From: Paraphysomonas bandaiensis
Lineage: Eukaryota; Chrysophyceae
Assembly (NCBI GenBank): GCA_965644295.1
Contig: CBFFRP010000208.1
Location: 1 to 64,000 of the forward strand
DNA length: 64,000 nt
Direction of reading: 5' to 3'
Shown here: positions 11,370 through 24,610 of the stretch, one piece after another
Numbering within the stretch: the stretch's first letter is position 1
How the letters are laid out: each line of letters starts with the position of its first letter
Notes under the pieces: generated by a model
Database searches by the model: none
Seen by the model: only the letters and a program-made list of their open reading frames with translations
What the model was told of the DNA's origin: nothing
Program-made: the position numbers and the translations under genes

Positions 11370-13405
11370 TCACAGCTTAACCACCCCTCCTTCAATCTTA
11401 GAAAATAGTTCTTTATCAAGAGGAAGCACTTTACCATCCCTCTGTGAGTAGAAAAATAGCTTGTCGTTCTTCACTTTGGAAGGGTCAAATCCGTCTTTCA
11501 CGAGGTCTGTCTTCTGGTGCTTAAATGTCGTCGTCACAGCCATCGTCTCCTGAATGCGCAGAAATGCAGGTCGAGAATAGTGCGTAAGGTGCTTAGTGCA
11601 CTCCGAATGGAACACTGTCCAGTCTATTTTGTCCACCGGCATTCCTTCAGAGAGAGATATAGCGGCCATCCCAACTCTCCCATCATAGTCGGGGACAGTG
11701 ACACCATACACTGTCACATCGGCGAACCCAGGCACTGCATCTAGCACATTTTCCACCTAATACGAATGTGATCAATATAATAAAATACACGCTTTATAGC
11801 TTACTTCAGTAGTTGCTACATTTTCTCCCTTCCATCTGAATGTGTCTCCAACTCTGTCGGACCAGTAAAAGAACCCTTGCTCGTCACGCGAAAGCAGGTC
11901 TCCAGAGTTAAAAAACTGGTCTCCCTTACGACGTACATCTCGAATAATTTTGCGCTGAGTAGCAGACGAATCCGAATACCCATCGAACCGACGGTCTAGT
12001 CGTTTGTTATCAATCAGATTGCATACCAATCCTACTTCGTTGACATCAGCTAGTACGCAGAGCCCTTCGGGTGAGCGAACTGGTACAGATTTGTCTTCCG
12101 GGTCGACACGAAGAATCCTGCAAGACATCATCGTGGACATAGTGAGCAGATATAGTGTTTCAAGTAGAAAGGGCGCTTACTTGACCGGGTAGAGTAGATC
12201 TGCAAAGTAGGGCATGTAGCCCAGCGCACCAACTTGGCCCGCACTATTAAAGCAACTGATGTTTCCTTCAGTGGCGGCGTAGAACTCCACTATACGATGC
12301 ACATTATAGCGAGCCTTGAACTTGACCCACACATCAGGTCGCATCCCATTACCGATAGCGTACCTAAGACGCACTTTGCTGTCATCCGGGTTTGGCGGGG
12401 CGTTAGCTAGATATCGACAGAGTTCACCGATGTATTGCATTGCCACACATTTGTACTTGATGCAGTCAGGAGTAAAGCTACGCGCAGAAAACTTTTTCCT
12501 GGTAAAATCTATTACATAGACAAATATATAGTGCATAATTCTTACCTGAGCACCATAGTGGCTCCGGCTCTCATACATCCTCCTATAGCCAGCATTCCTC
12601 CTGCAGAATGATAGAGGGGAAGGCAATTGTAAAAGCGATCTCCAGGCTTCATGTAGAGGAAAACATATCCCGGAAGGGTACCAGCCAAGTAACGGGAACT
12701 AGATATTTTGGATGCTTTAGGAAGGCCAGTGGTGCCGCTGGTGAATATGTAAATCAACGGATCCCTCTCCTTAACCGTATTCCTATACACACGATCTACT
12801 CGGCTACCGTCCAAAGAGGAAGTTGCATTCTCCACGTCATCCCAAAAGTGTACAGAAATACCCTTTCTTTTCATCTCAGCTATTTCTTCAGAAAGAGAAG
12901 ACTTAAGTTCACTGTCGATAACAGCAATTTTATTTTCGGAGTCGGCAACAGATAGCTCAACACAGTGCATGAGAGACTTTCCCGTGACGGTAGAGTTAAC
13001 TAGACTACTGCGCACTCCTATCTTGGCCATTCCTAACCAGAACACCACCAACTCCGGCCTGTTGGTCATAACAACAGCAACTGTATCATGTTGTTTTAGT
13101 TTCAAACTTTGACCCCAACGAGCGAGTTGATTCATTTGTCTCTCCATCCCCCCTAAAGTGATCGCCTTATCATCCTCTACAGTTATAAACTGAACTATAT
13201 CCGGATTATCATCAACTTTATCTTCAAAAAAATCAACAAAACTCCATATTTTACCGGAGTTTAAGTATCCATGTCGCCTCTGATGGTATAACAGAGTCAG
13301 TAACTCGAACATATTCCTGATCTTACCAAACCACACTGTATCTTTATAAAGGAAGTATACAGAGATAGGGGCGAGCAATGCGATTAATCCTATGAGAACA
13401 AGCAT
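11370..13405 (-). CDS. Fatty acid transport protein / very-long-chain acyl-CoA synthetase (SLC27 family)
   Basis: Four exons (13405-12546, 12498-12181, 12117-11805, 11756-11370) encode 625 aa, normal for the family. The N-terminus is a membrane segment (LVLIGLIALLAPISVYFLY). The AMP-binding motif YIFTSGTTGLPKAS lies near residue 220, followed by YAATEG and then the FATP signature WSDRVGDTFRWKGENVATTE. These proteins couple long-chain fatty acid uptake to CoA activation at ER, peroxisomal or plasma membranes using ATP. All intron phases agree. The gene is transcribed toward pinin. Substrate range cannot be read from the sequence. Confidence 0.93.
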
Positions 13406-14164
13406 AGTGGATTTAATTTGAGGTGTGGTAAATGAGTCAGTAATAGTGTAGTTATGTGCAGGATATTATGGTGCTTGGATGTGTGTGTGTATCCTCGAGA
13501 TCATACTGCATCAGCTCATATCATATGCATGTGTGTGGAGTCATAGTGTAGTGTGTGTGATAGCTAGGTAGCTCAGGTACACACATTCACCTACATATGA
13601 TCATACTGTACGTGTACTCCCTCTACATATTCTGTGTGGGACATACACTGCGTGGCACGATTTCAACAACGTGGAGCTCCTCCTTCAATAAAAACAGCAG
13701 TATGCTGTATGCTACGGTATTTTACATACTGTATACAACTCGTTTTTTATAATATAAAAACCGCGTTTATTTATAGCCAACTGCCCTTTTTTCGTTTTTG
13801 GTTCATATAAAATTCATATTTTTTTCCTATAGCAGCAGTATGTGTAGATTATCCAGTTAACGGAAGCTGTTAGTGCACCATATCTAGACATGACGACGAG
13901 GATCTTCATTCATCCCCTCATTTCATGCCACAATGAAGTAAGTGATATACGATACAGTGCAGTGTTGTATGAATGGCATATAAGAGAGTAGGCTCTGTTG
14001 TGTGTGGTATTATGAGACAGACAGAAGGAATGGAGGCATGTGTGTGTGCACCAGCTCTCTTCTTGTCCGCTGTGTCGTGTCTGAGCGTTAGTTAGGGCCT
14101 CGTTCATTCCATGTGCTCATGTCTGTGCAGTAGCGTTACTCTATTGGCTGCGGGGCTGTGAGTG

Positions 14165-14430
14165 TTAACCGCTGCGGGTCTTAAGGATTCTCTGCTGCTT
14201 CTTGCATGTCGGTAATGTTGTGTCAGCGAATATTTTAGCGAACAAGAGTTTAGCTTTGTACTGCCATCGGAAGTTGGGTATGAGAACATCTTGGGCTAGT
14301 TCAGTATGTTTCCTTGCTACTCCAGTCTCATCGATACCCAGCGCCACTTCTCGCAACTCATCGAAGTCATTGAAGATTCTGTCATAGTTCCGCAGCGGCT
14401 CAGTGGTCTTTTGTTGAAGAATTCAGAATA
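14165..14430 (-). CDS. Coding-like fragment, unknown
   Basis: On the minus strand about 85 codons are open and protein-like (for example YDRIFNDFDELREVALGID and DVLIPNFRWQYKAKLLFAK). A TGA lies just upstream and the segment ends ILKTRSG-stop. No Met begins it and no partner exon was found, so it may be a lone exon or a relic. I do not recognise the family. Confidence 0.3.
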
Positions 14431-15443
14431 TTTCATGACTGCTGACCTTGCACTACCAAGCACATATCTTCCATGATGATGTCATTTACTAATTCAATTG
14501 GTTTGTAAAATACTATAAAGTATTGCTTAATACTGCTAATGTGTTGTCTACTATTATGGACAGTTGACAGACACTATGATGGTCAAAACTATAATCACTG
14601 GAAGACGACACTAATTCACTGTATTGAAAGCACTGGGAAAGAGAATACGGAATGTGTGATAAAAATAAATCAATGCGTTGCACCTTGTGTCACACATTAC
14701 ACTACTACCACATATTACATCGTAAACATTAAAAAGTGCTTTGACGATACCTAGCAGAATGTAGTTTCGTTGGTAAGAGCATGGGATGTTGTCCATTGTC
14801 CAGCAATACTGAAAAGTCTTATTCACCGCAATGTGTCCACCCACCTCACCATCACGTCCACACTTTTCCGCCCCATAATACGTACTACAACTACTGCTCT
14901 AAACTCCAACCCCAGGCACACACATCCAGTGAAGATGTACGACCTATTGACTTACAGACGCACCTCCAGCTCACACGCCCCAGCCCTCACTATCAAGCAG
15001 TACGGAGGTAATACCCTAATGTAGATCCTTGGTGAGTCATCACACTCGAAACAGTCATACCGTGGTGCTTGATTGTGTAGCAACGCACAAACAGTTCCTG
15101 AGCTGTACAAATCAAGGTCTCATGTAACAACTAAAGGCACTACATATTTACTGTCATTAGGGTGCTTTAGAATTTAGAATTTTAACCTGCGTACTTGCAT
15201 TCAAATATCTTCGCTAGTGTATACATAGCCAATTGCACCAGTCTTGCTCTTTGCTACGGATATCGACCTGAAGTATATCGTTAAAATGAGCTTATAGTTA
15301 GTATTAACTTACAGGATAAGTACTTTTGTCTTCTCTCAATCAGTGCTATTACTGTCTACTGTTAAACTTTAATGTTGATAGGTATATATACTTGAAAATA
15401 AAAAGAGATGTCTACAACATGTTGTCAATGAAGACTTAGAATA

Positions 15444-15633
15444 TTGAAAGTCTTATTATTAGCAATAGGCGTTAAAAACCTGCACCAACATAGTAGCTAG
15501 TTGAATGCTAGACAAACTAGTTAGACCTCTATCTGTAACTAATCAGTACACACTTTTTTTATCCTACTACTTAACGCTACGGAAGCTGCTTGTGCGTCGC
15601 CGCAAGCACCAAGGTGCGACCACTTCCGCTCTA
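15444..15633 (-). repeat. Dispersed repeat family 1 (SINE-like), copy 2
   Basis: Reverse-strand copy: it starts on + with TGAAAGTCTTATTATTAGCA and ends with CACCAAGGTGCGACCACTTC, the complement of the family ends. It is full length with internal differences from the other copies. Confidence 0.8.
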
Positions 15634-15642
15634 AGTTCTTAA

Positions 15643-16155
15643 GGTGAACATGCCGGATGCTTGACTTCAGCAGGCAGACAAACCCCGGTTACCCTTCAAG
15701 CAACATGCATAGCAGCGTGTTCTGGACTTGGTACTTATGAGTCCAACTACCGCTGCTTGCTCCATATAGAAGCGCAATATATTGTTGTTAAGAGGCTCTT
15801 TAGTTGATGATCACACCTGAACGTAGAAACTTGAATCTATATCGTCTAGAATCGTTGCTATTCCTACGAGCCAATTACATGATGTGGAATGCTTTTACCC
15901 TCCATGAAGGCCTGCAAGAAGATCCTGATATGCCAGTAGAGAGCGAGAAGTAGATAAGATTCGTAGTCTGCTATTTAATTAAAAATTAATAATTAAGGGA
16001 GCTCTATACTATCTATTATCAGCGATATTATCTACTTTAAGTTAGTAGGTATTAATGGCCGTTAATGGGCCATTAATGGTCATTAACGGCCATTATATTA
16101 GCCGTGAACTGGACTACCATTAATGGGCCATTAAAGGTTACCAGACCCTGGTTGT
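15643..16155. repeat. Composite dispersed repeat, copy 1
   Basis: Segments match 40420-40830: CTTGACTTCAGCAGGCAG (inverted there), GAAGATCCTGAT...GCGAGAAGTAG, CTATCTATTAT...ATTATCTACTTTA and ACTGGACTACCATTAATG. A cluster of GGCCATTAATGG-type palindromes lies at 16051-16100. Its origin is unknown. Confidence 0.65.
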
Positions 16156-16359
16156 ACACAACATCATACTACTGCTGAGTTGCTGTCTGAGGGCAATTAA
16201 AAGCGTAGCTCTAAGATATTTGAATTATGACTACTATATGAATAATGCAGTGTAGCGATTAACAGTATTAACTGAACTACTGTACTAAATGTCTTATTAT
16301 TTATATAGGTGTTTATTGATAATTGCTCATTTTAAGCTAGATCACAGAGAGAATTTGTC

Positions 16360-16610
16360 GTAAGACTAGATAGATTTATTAATATCGTTTACATGAAGTT
16401 GTGATAACCAACACTAACTCATTATAATTCCTGCATAATATCCTACATATGCGAACCTCTCGTTACTGAACATATCTTGAAAGATCAAACTGTTTCAGTT
16501 TCTCAATATCATCACAGCATTTGTACATCACTATATTTCACTGTATTCTCGTACATTGTCTTCAAGTGACATACTGAATATACTAGAATAAGATCCATAT
16601 TCTAATAGTG
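16360..16610 (+). repeat. Dispersed repeat family 2, copy 2
   Basis: Homologous to 10890-11146 in the same orientation, ending in the same ATTCTAATAGTG-like boundary. It lies just downstream of the myosin 3' end. Confidence 0.8.
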
Positions 16611-16874
16611 TTTAAGAGTCAGTGCTTACCTCGCTCTGATATTCTACTATTTAACGCTACGAAAGCTGCTTATGTGTCACCGCAAGCACCAAGTCGCTTT
16701 CGCTCTATCACTCAAAGCAAAAATATGAATAAAATGAAGTCATTACTATTTGATATCTACGTTTCGTTTTTCGTAGTCGATTTATTTCGGTAACATCTTG
16801 GCTCTTAATACCACATGTACACGACAGTGTAAAATAATTAACGTATATGTGTTTGCTTACTACACCAGATACGT

Positions 16875-19800
16875 CTAAAAGCAACTGTACACATAATTTA
16901 ACATGCCAATCACACACCAAGTACAATACAACAGCATCATCTCAACCCTGCCATCCAGATTCACCTTTGTGTTTATGATAAAACCTATAGCGCATATGTA
17001 TTTTAATAATCGGTTAATAGATTCGAGTCGTAATGCATACCGATTATAATCGCGTAAAGTTTCTGCAATCATTCTATCTGCCTTGCTTGCGGAGAGATAT
17101 TTGTTTTCCTATAGTGCTAGTAAAACAAGATACGCATACAATGAGTACCACTACCTTAGCTTTATTTCTCTTCTTTAGCGCCTGATAAGCTGCAACTGCT
17201 GACTTAGATTGTCTTTGACTGAACGGTATAAAGGGCTTCTCTCCGCCGTCCACAGATTCCTGCATTGTTACTCCAGATACATCATCACTCTTGAGTTTTC
17301 GTTGGCGATATACTTGTGATCCAAGCGAAAGGGTCTTCTTCGATGGAGAAGTCTGTATACGAGTTATTCGGATTATAAATTCTGCACTCCTAAGCTTACA
17401 GATGTAGTGCCCGTCACATCTTTTCCTGGACTGAATCTCTTTGTTGGACTACTTGAAGCTATATGAAAAAATAAGCACACGTTTGTCAAAATAGAAATTT
17501 TGTTCACCTCTTGTTGGCGACGGTATGAATCCGTGTCCCTGACGATATAGTCAGTGGAATAACTCAGAACTATAGAATTCATCGCTCACCTTAACCAAAC
17601 CACCAGCGGACGCATGCGAGTTTCCGGACTTCTCGAGATCACCAGGTGGCTCAAGGTGGCCGGCTTCTTTACCATACTTCCAAGTGGCAAACGATACCAC
17701 CCACTTAAACAATCGTACGTACCGCTGTGATACAAAAGCCATAAAAACTAGCCAGAGAAATTCATACGTAAAGTTGCCAAACCTTCCTTTTCGTTTCGTT
17801 GGGTACCAACAAGTGTAGCTTCTCTGTCGCAGCTGCAGCATCTGCAAATCGGGTGACGGAACTACAATGAAAAAATAAATGAAATACCATCTGAGTTCTT
17901 GGCATTATGTATTTTATCTAGCTGCTCACGTACAAAGGGGGGTAGTAGTGAGTCTGACAGCTGTTGATTTTGATTATCCTGGATACTGCGATTAGAAGCA
18001 TATAAATTACTAAATCAATCCCGTCACCTCATCACCAGACTCGCTAGTCTCTCCCGCTTCGTCATCATCGTCGTCTAATTCCTGAGGTGATAAGGAAAAC
18101 ATGCGCATCATATTCATTACTGCAGCCGCTTCTTCCCCACATAGCTCTGGGCCATATATCCTCAGCAGGCGGTTGCGTGCCTCCATTGAGCTGCATTTTT
18201 ATGCATCATACACCTAAAAGGATTACATTGAATATTATATACCTCTTCATTCGTTTTATAGAGCAGAGCTCTACGGCGTATCGGATGTCGTTACGAATCT
18301 ACACACAACACCGCGTCAAAAGTGTAGTACAATGCCACACTTCACCCACATATATGAGAGACTTTAGTCGTTGACAACGCAATACAGTGTCCTGCACTAA
18401 ATATTCTCCGCCTGCCCGACACAATTATGACAGCGAATTAATTAACTATACACTCACCCAACCCCAGTGCTGTGGCCTGGTACACATACGCGCTGAGTCT
18501 ATCTGTATTGGCCAATAACTTCGGTACAGAATCACAGCGGTTCAGGATTGCTCGAATAGAATTTAACACTTCTCGCCTGAAAATGGACATTAGATATTCA
18601 AGAAACACGTAGAAACAGTCCTACCTCTGCTTGACTTTCTCCAGCGTGGATTTAGCCCTGCGGAGTTCATCCAGGTATACCATTCCGGCGTCTTCAGCAA
18701 GCTGGATTGCGTCGGTAAGCAAGACATCGCTCGCAGATACGATCGCTTCCTCGAGCTACCAGCAAAAAGCGTGTCAATTCACATAAGCATTACGTTTACT
18801 TTTACCTGTTCTTTCACATAAACTTCACCTTCAACTTCAAGGAGCAGATCCTGTTTAGTAAAGTGCTGGTTATACAGATCCTAACTGATAGAAAGCGCTA
18901 TTATCAACCTTAGCATTTTGGCATAATACTTTGACATGCTTTGATTTTATATCTAGTGTATCCACAAGGCTGATTGCCTGCATCATACTCACACATTAGT
19001 TGTACGCCTTACATACACTAGATAGTATTAAAACCTCTTTTAAACCAGTTTCAGAACGACTGCTGATGGCTCGTTCCAGCTTAACTTGGGCCTTGTTCAC
19101 CTAAATGATACAATAACTAACTTTTATGAGACTCACAGAAACAATACCCGTGATTTTGCTCGGCCCCACATTCCTCGAAATCGTTTCTGTATTCTTGTCG
19201 CAGCATCAAAATGTATTTTCCGTACACGCTCTTTTTCTTCTCTCCAACGTTGCCGCTTCTCCGCCTCGAGCTTTTGCTTCAGCGCATCGTTGTTTCTATA
19301 ATCTTCTTCTACCTTCTTCGAGCTTTCGTCTTCAACCGCCATTTTCCTTGCTTCCTCCTTAGCACGAAGCCGGTCCTTTTCTTTGGCCGCATTCATTTCC
19401 ATCCGCACGGAATAGAGTCGAAATCGAGCCATACAACCCCTGCGTCTCAATCATGATACACATTCATTTTACAAAAAAGCGCTGCTCAATTACCTCATAA
19501 TTCTCTGTATTTGAAGTGCAACGAAATCAACGGACCCATTACGGCACTCCTCCAGTGCATGCTTCGCTTTGAGGGTTCTCAAGAATACCTTCGTCACTCC
19601 GATGGCCCAGGTCGGCATTCCTGTGGCCGGGTTTTCGATCCCAATTTTAGGAGCCAACTCCTCAAGCATCATTCTGCATATGGGGGCTAGATCCATTCCC
19701 TGTTTGCGCTTGAATTTCATTGTACACAGGCAGCAATGTTTGTATCTCTGCACAAACTGCTCGTGTGACATGCGGATAGCATACCCCGCTTTGCGGATAT

Positions 19801-22022
19801 GAATTGCTTCAAACAATCCAGCATACTTCAGCTGGCGCAGCGATAGTACTGGATCGAATCTTCACATGCAAAGCGTTAAACACATATCGACGATTACATA
19901 ACTACTCACTTATTCGGTTGCTGCACGTCATTTGGCTTCACACATCTGATAAAGTGAGGAACCGTTGACTGAAGGGAGCTCATGAGACTGTCTAAATCAG
20001 ATTTAAATTTGTATGCAAGCGTTAGCTTTTCGGCCTTGCCAGTACTCAACCTCCCCTTCGTCTGGGCAGCCTCCTCCTCGCCCAGCGCAGACATTGCACT
20101 GATAACTCCGAGTGACGACGACTTCAGCAAGTTGACAAGGACAGTGGATAGAGTGTCTTTGTTTTTCTCTAGAAAGCCATCCACGGTGTACATAACATCT
20201 CCTGCAAAATGCCGAACACCAAAGTCATTAGGTTTCCGCCTGTTTCTGACAAAATACTTCGATTTAGTTGCAGCGTTCTCATCAAAAGTCGTATGGAGTC
20301 TGCTCACAAACTTTGTGTCCGAACCCCGAGGTACTACAACTTCTTCGTCCAACAACGCAAATATACCGGTATTTTTCATATCAATGAGACGAACACAACC
20401 AATGTTGTCCTGATATGTAATACTGGAGGCATCGATTTTCTCTTCCTCGTACATCTTCCGTTCATTCTCAAAAATAACTTCGTTGAAAAATGACTGCAAC
20501 CTTTCGTTGCAATAGTTGATGCATAATTGCTCGAATGAGTTTAGCTTAAACACCTCAAAGCCGAATATATCTAGCACACCGATGCTACGAGCGAGCCTCC
20601 CACGAAAGAGTATGTTGTTAACTCTAAATACTAGGTACTCAAAGAGTTTTCCATATATAAACTTGGACAGGGCATCTCTCTGATCCGCTGCCTTCGGGGG
20701 GTCTAGAGGGCTCGCAATCGTCTCGCCTGCACCGAAAGTTGATTCCTTGAAGCATAAAGCCTGCGAAAACAGCAAAATTATACATAGCATATCTCGCACA
20801 AAACAATCGTTTCACCTGTTCCAACGCCTCTGAGCTAACTCCCAGCAACGAGGCCACTCTATTACAGTCGGCGGGAGAGGATATCTGGCACCCGCCTTCG
20901 GTCTCTCTGGAGGGATTGAAAGATATATTTCCAAGATGTAGGATGCCGGCTAAAACTTGAAACACCTGATGCCGTACCTCAGTATCGAGACTTAAATGTG
21001 TCATTGAGTGGACGAGTGTGTTGAATTCGTCTTTTTCAGACCTCCCAGGGATTTCCATGCAACCACTCTGATTGAGATAGTTGAACTGATCAGGTGGCCG
21101 AAGCGAAAACTCCTTTCTCATATCTGGTGGAGCGCCAGCAAGGAGCATATAGAAGGAGTGATAATTGCGTTCATTTGGCATTTGATTTACTACTCTGGTT
21201 TTCTCTAATAGATACTGGACGATATTGCAGCCTTTAATTGCAAACCTGGAATCAAAGTTGACTTCCATGTATTTCCCAAACCTAGAGGAGTTGTTGTTAC
21301 GTACAGTTTTGGCATTACCAAAACCTTCTAAAAGGGGGTTGGAATCAAGAATTTGGCTCTCTACAGATACGCCTGCTCGACTGGCAGTACTTCCGGCCAT
21401 TGTCGAAAAGTATGTTAGCACTTTTTTCGTTGTCTCTGTCTTGCCGGCACCACTTTCCCCAGATATCAGCACGGACTGGTCCAAGTTGTCATTGATCATG
21501 TTGTGCAATGCAATCGCACCGATACTAAAAACGTGAGGTGTAGGGCTCTTAGTGGCTTTAACCGCTCGGCTAATTTCATGCATAACGTCATCACCATATA
21601 TATCAAGGTGCTGATATGGATTGAGTGCGATCAATATGCTACCGACAAAAGTATATATAAGTCCACTCAAATACCGCTGTTTGGTCTAGTAAAAACAAAC
21701 GATTATCAGTCAAAGAGGAGGATAAGAAAGAAATGAGTGTAAATAACCTGAAAGAGAATAACGCCTTCATTGAAGACTTCCATATCGACTAAATTATCAG
21801 CAATCTTATCGACACTCTCCGGCACAACCACATCATAGCATGAGAGATGGCCTGTGTGCTTGATGCTCTCTCCTCTGGGACCCTTCACTGTCACTGAGTC
21901 GTTATCTGATGCGATAACCTGACGTATATGAGTGTATAGAGGGGTGTATGTATGTGTGTGTATACCTCTGCTTGGATCCATGCCTCTTGAGGGTGACTCA
22001 CCCATATAACAGTCTTAGGCAT
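16875..22022 (-). CDS. Unconventional myosin heavy chain
   Basis: Twenty exons give 1402 aa in a continuous frame: 22022-21966, 21918-21748, 21685-20816, 20760-19910, 19859-19494, 19445-19148, 19100-19035, 18977-18909, 18850-18806, 18755-18625, 18576-18458, 18411-18350, 18298-18243, 18190-18028, 17978-17888, 17861-17590, 17538-17508, 17458-17400, 17352-17155, 17108-16875. The N-terminus (MPKTVIWVSHPQEAWIQAE) is the usual SH3-like entry. The motor has P-loop GESGAGKTETT near residue 152, switch I NNNSSRFGKY, switch II DIFGFE and HFIRCVKPN before the converter. IQ motifs follow (ALQIQRIMRRRGCMARF, AATRIQKRFRGMWGRAK), then a charged coiled coil. The tail of about 500 residues contains an acidic stretch and ends in a helical segment, with no domain I recognise. 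It moves along actin using ATP; cargo is unknown. Tail exon boundaries are less certain than the motor. Confidence 0.9.
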
Positions 22023-23622
22023 CACTGATATAGGGGGATATGCGTCTTGGATGGAGGTGACGGTATGGAGGTGGGTGGGATGATATGTTTAAAGTAAATC
22101 TATTGCGATGTAATGTACAGTGATCTTAACATACATACACAGCTCTCTATATATGTCTGTATATGTGTATGTATATATGTATGTACTCCTCTATAGCATA
22201 AACCACAGTGAGATCAGCGATACCGGATGTTGGAATTACATGTAGCCCGTGTGTTATAAGCGACCCTCCTTTCCTCCTTGTGCTTGGAATTCCACGAAAG
22301 TAGCAGTTCAAAAGGCGTCCGTGGTGTGAAAAACCCCATATTTTTAGGAAACTCCCTGAATTTTAGGACATGTAAGATACACACAGTAGCATGTACAGCA
22401 GAGTGGACGAGGCAGCATATGCATGATATTACAGGCAGCTGATCCCGCCTGGAGGCTCATCACTTCTCATTCTCAGACAAGAGGGACCACTGAAGCCTCA
22501 CTACAGTTACAGGGATACGGGCAGAAAGCCCAAGATACACACAGATCATCACGATATCTATGCAGTAGGGCGAGCATGGATTAGTGCGGTGAAGGATACC
22601 CTGCAGCAAATAGGACGCCAGAGATAGCTGTGATATGCGGATATCCTGTGCCCAGAGTTCAAAGTGTGAGTCTCCCTAGCATAGGCGCCGCACTAGTTGC
22701 TTCTCTACTGTACTGTGCTGCAATGAGTAGGGTGGGACTGAGACTGCAAGGACGTACTTAACGCTGGTGCATCGGCATTTTTTTGTAGTGTACCAAGACC
22801 AGTAGATAAGAATATTGCCGGTATATTTATATCTACGTTTTTGTTATGCAAAAGGGATTTACCCTTCTATGTAAGTGATCCTGCGTACAATGAAAAAGCT
22901 TCAAAACTATATCTCCAGGGCTCTCCATGAGGCTGAAAGTGCTCTTCCGGTAAATGCAAAGTATAATTCCTGCTGTTCAAGTCTATTCAATATGTGATAT
23001 ATATTGCCATTATATTGCTAGCTCGGAGGTTAACCTGACCATGACAAAAATTTCACACATGGTCAACACATTGGTTTAACATGAAGATTATTTACGGATA
23101 AGGAGGCCATAAGATCAATTACCTGGGGTATACAAGAGAGTAGATTGAGGGGTGTTCGAGATTATGCAAGTAGAGCAAGGCCGCTGCATGCATTGTTGGA
23201 TATTTTGTCTAGTCTCAGGCAAGACGTATTATGAGGGTCTGAACCTTATTTTCGGAGGGTTTATGAAAGTTCTGAGGTTGGTTTTTCTTGATTTTGTTTT
23301 GATTATACTAATGGAGTTATTTAGTGTTTACTGGTCGAACCTGTTGACTGCTATTTCCCACTACTAAAGCCCAAAACAAAAATTTCTGTTAATATTTTCC
23401 TTGATTTCGGGTGTACTTCTTACTCTTAGTAAGAATACGACCACGAGGAAGGAGTAAGCAGTCTCGTGTGGAGCGTTAGTGACGATGCCTTGCGCAGTGA
23501 CTCCTGCTTGGATCGTATAAAGTGCTGTAGATTGTCCCTTGAGAGGACGGGATGGGGAACGATATTTTAAACATAATTCAATTATAGCACAAAAATTTGC
23601 GCTTCTTAATAATCAGACGCTA

Positions 23623-23892
23623 TTATAAGTCTTCTCTGACTGATACCTTAGTGGGTTTGAATATAAATCCGTCGTCCATATTATGACATTTACCAATCAA
23701 ACGGCTGAATTCCACAACTGTTCGAACATGTGGATCACTTTTCTTAATCGCATCCTCTAGCGCGTTGTAATCCTAATCTCTTAAAGGGATAATTTCATCA
23801 GCAAGAACATGCACAGACACCACTTCGGAATAACCCAGCCTAACGCTGTAATTGTTTTTCGAATGGGAAAGTCTTATGATATAACCGATCTT
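23623..23892 (-). pseudogene. Broken coding relic, unknown family
   Basis: About 88 codons read as protein in one frame (SVRLGYSEVVSVHVLADEI, YNALEDAIKKSDPHV, VVEFSRLIGKCHNMDDGF) but are interrupted by one TAG and lack a start. This looks like an inactivated gene or transposon fragment. I do not recognise the family. Confidence 0.45.
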
Positions 23893-24119
23893 TCATCGAT
23901 CCCCCAAAAAGTTTGAAATTACCGCATGTGAATTATATTCCCATCGTCGTAACCGGGAAATATGGGGGTTGAGCCTCCTGCTGGTATACTACCATGATAA
24001 TAAGTACATGTAGGCATTATACAAACAACCACGTATAAAAATATATTCGAGTTTTACAAACAAGCAACAGGTAAACCAGAATCGCCAAACATAACCATTA
24101 AAATAACACGGGGTGTACG

Positions 24120-24610
24120 GAACCGCGTCGGAAGAAGAATATCTGCTGACTATGTATTCGCGGTTCACGTTAGTTTCCAGAAGAAATACTTCCGAAACTA
24201 ACCCCCCAGAACACTACGAAAAGGTGCGAGTCCGACTTTGTTGAGGGGGGAATCTTACTCAGGCGTATCTATAGAGCTCCACCGCGTGATCTATCGTAAT
24301 TAATCTGTTGCGAAGATACAACATGATGTTCTGCACTCCCATCCACGTTGTTGTATACACAGGGACACACGGGGAATTTACCCTCAACCCAATCTTTACT
24401 ATTATTTCTGTGTAGTTCAGCCCTTAATGGATACTCCCACAACATTATTTGTGTAGACGTCTTTTTGGGCCTTGATAAATAAGCAGGCATCCGGGAATTG
24501 CCCCACCACATGGCTATTGGGCTGCCTGTTGAAGTTAAGCACTCAAGATGAGTTCGCCTTCTTAAGGACTCCAAATTCCTGAAGTCAGCAGATATAAGGT
24601 ATATCAACAT
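24120..24610. repeat. Composite dispersed repeat, copy 2
   Basis: 24120-24250 is the inverted homologue of 40195-40300 (shared GGTGCGAGTCCGACTTTGTT). 24440-24560 resembles 40370-40480 (AATAAGCAGGCATCCGGGAA, GGCTGCCTGTTGAAGTTAAG). An open frame of about 110 codons on the minus strand is probably part of the repeat and not a cellular gene. Confidence 0.55.

Larger units (their letters stand above)
13406..16874. other. Repeat-rich intergenic region
   Basis: It contains the FATP upstream region (TATGTGTG microsatellites at 13480-13560 and an ACAGCAGTATGCTGTATGC word at about 13693), one coding-like fragment (14165-14430), an inverted copy of family 1, a composite repeat (15643-16155), family 2 copy 2, and a partial family 1 copy at 16637-16705. 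The stretch 14440-15440 shows nothing I can name. Confidence 0.6.

Noticed and set aside
14768-14840. tRNA-like stretch starting GTTGGTAAGAGCATGGG
   Set aside because: No T-loop motif and no acceptor pairing; does not fold as a tRNA. I found no convincing tRNA, rRNA or snRNA in the window.
23152-23367. 71-codon hydrophobic open frame on +
   Set aside because: Low-complexity T/G-rich DNA, no splice partners, no family resemblance.
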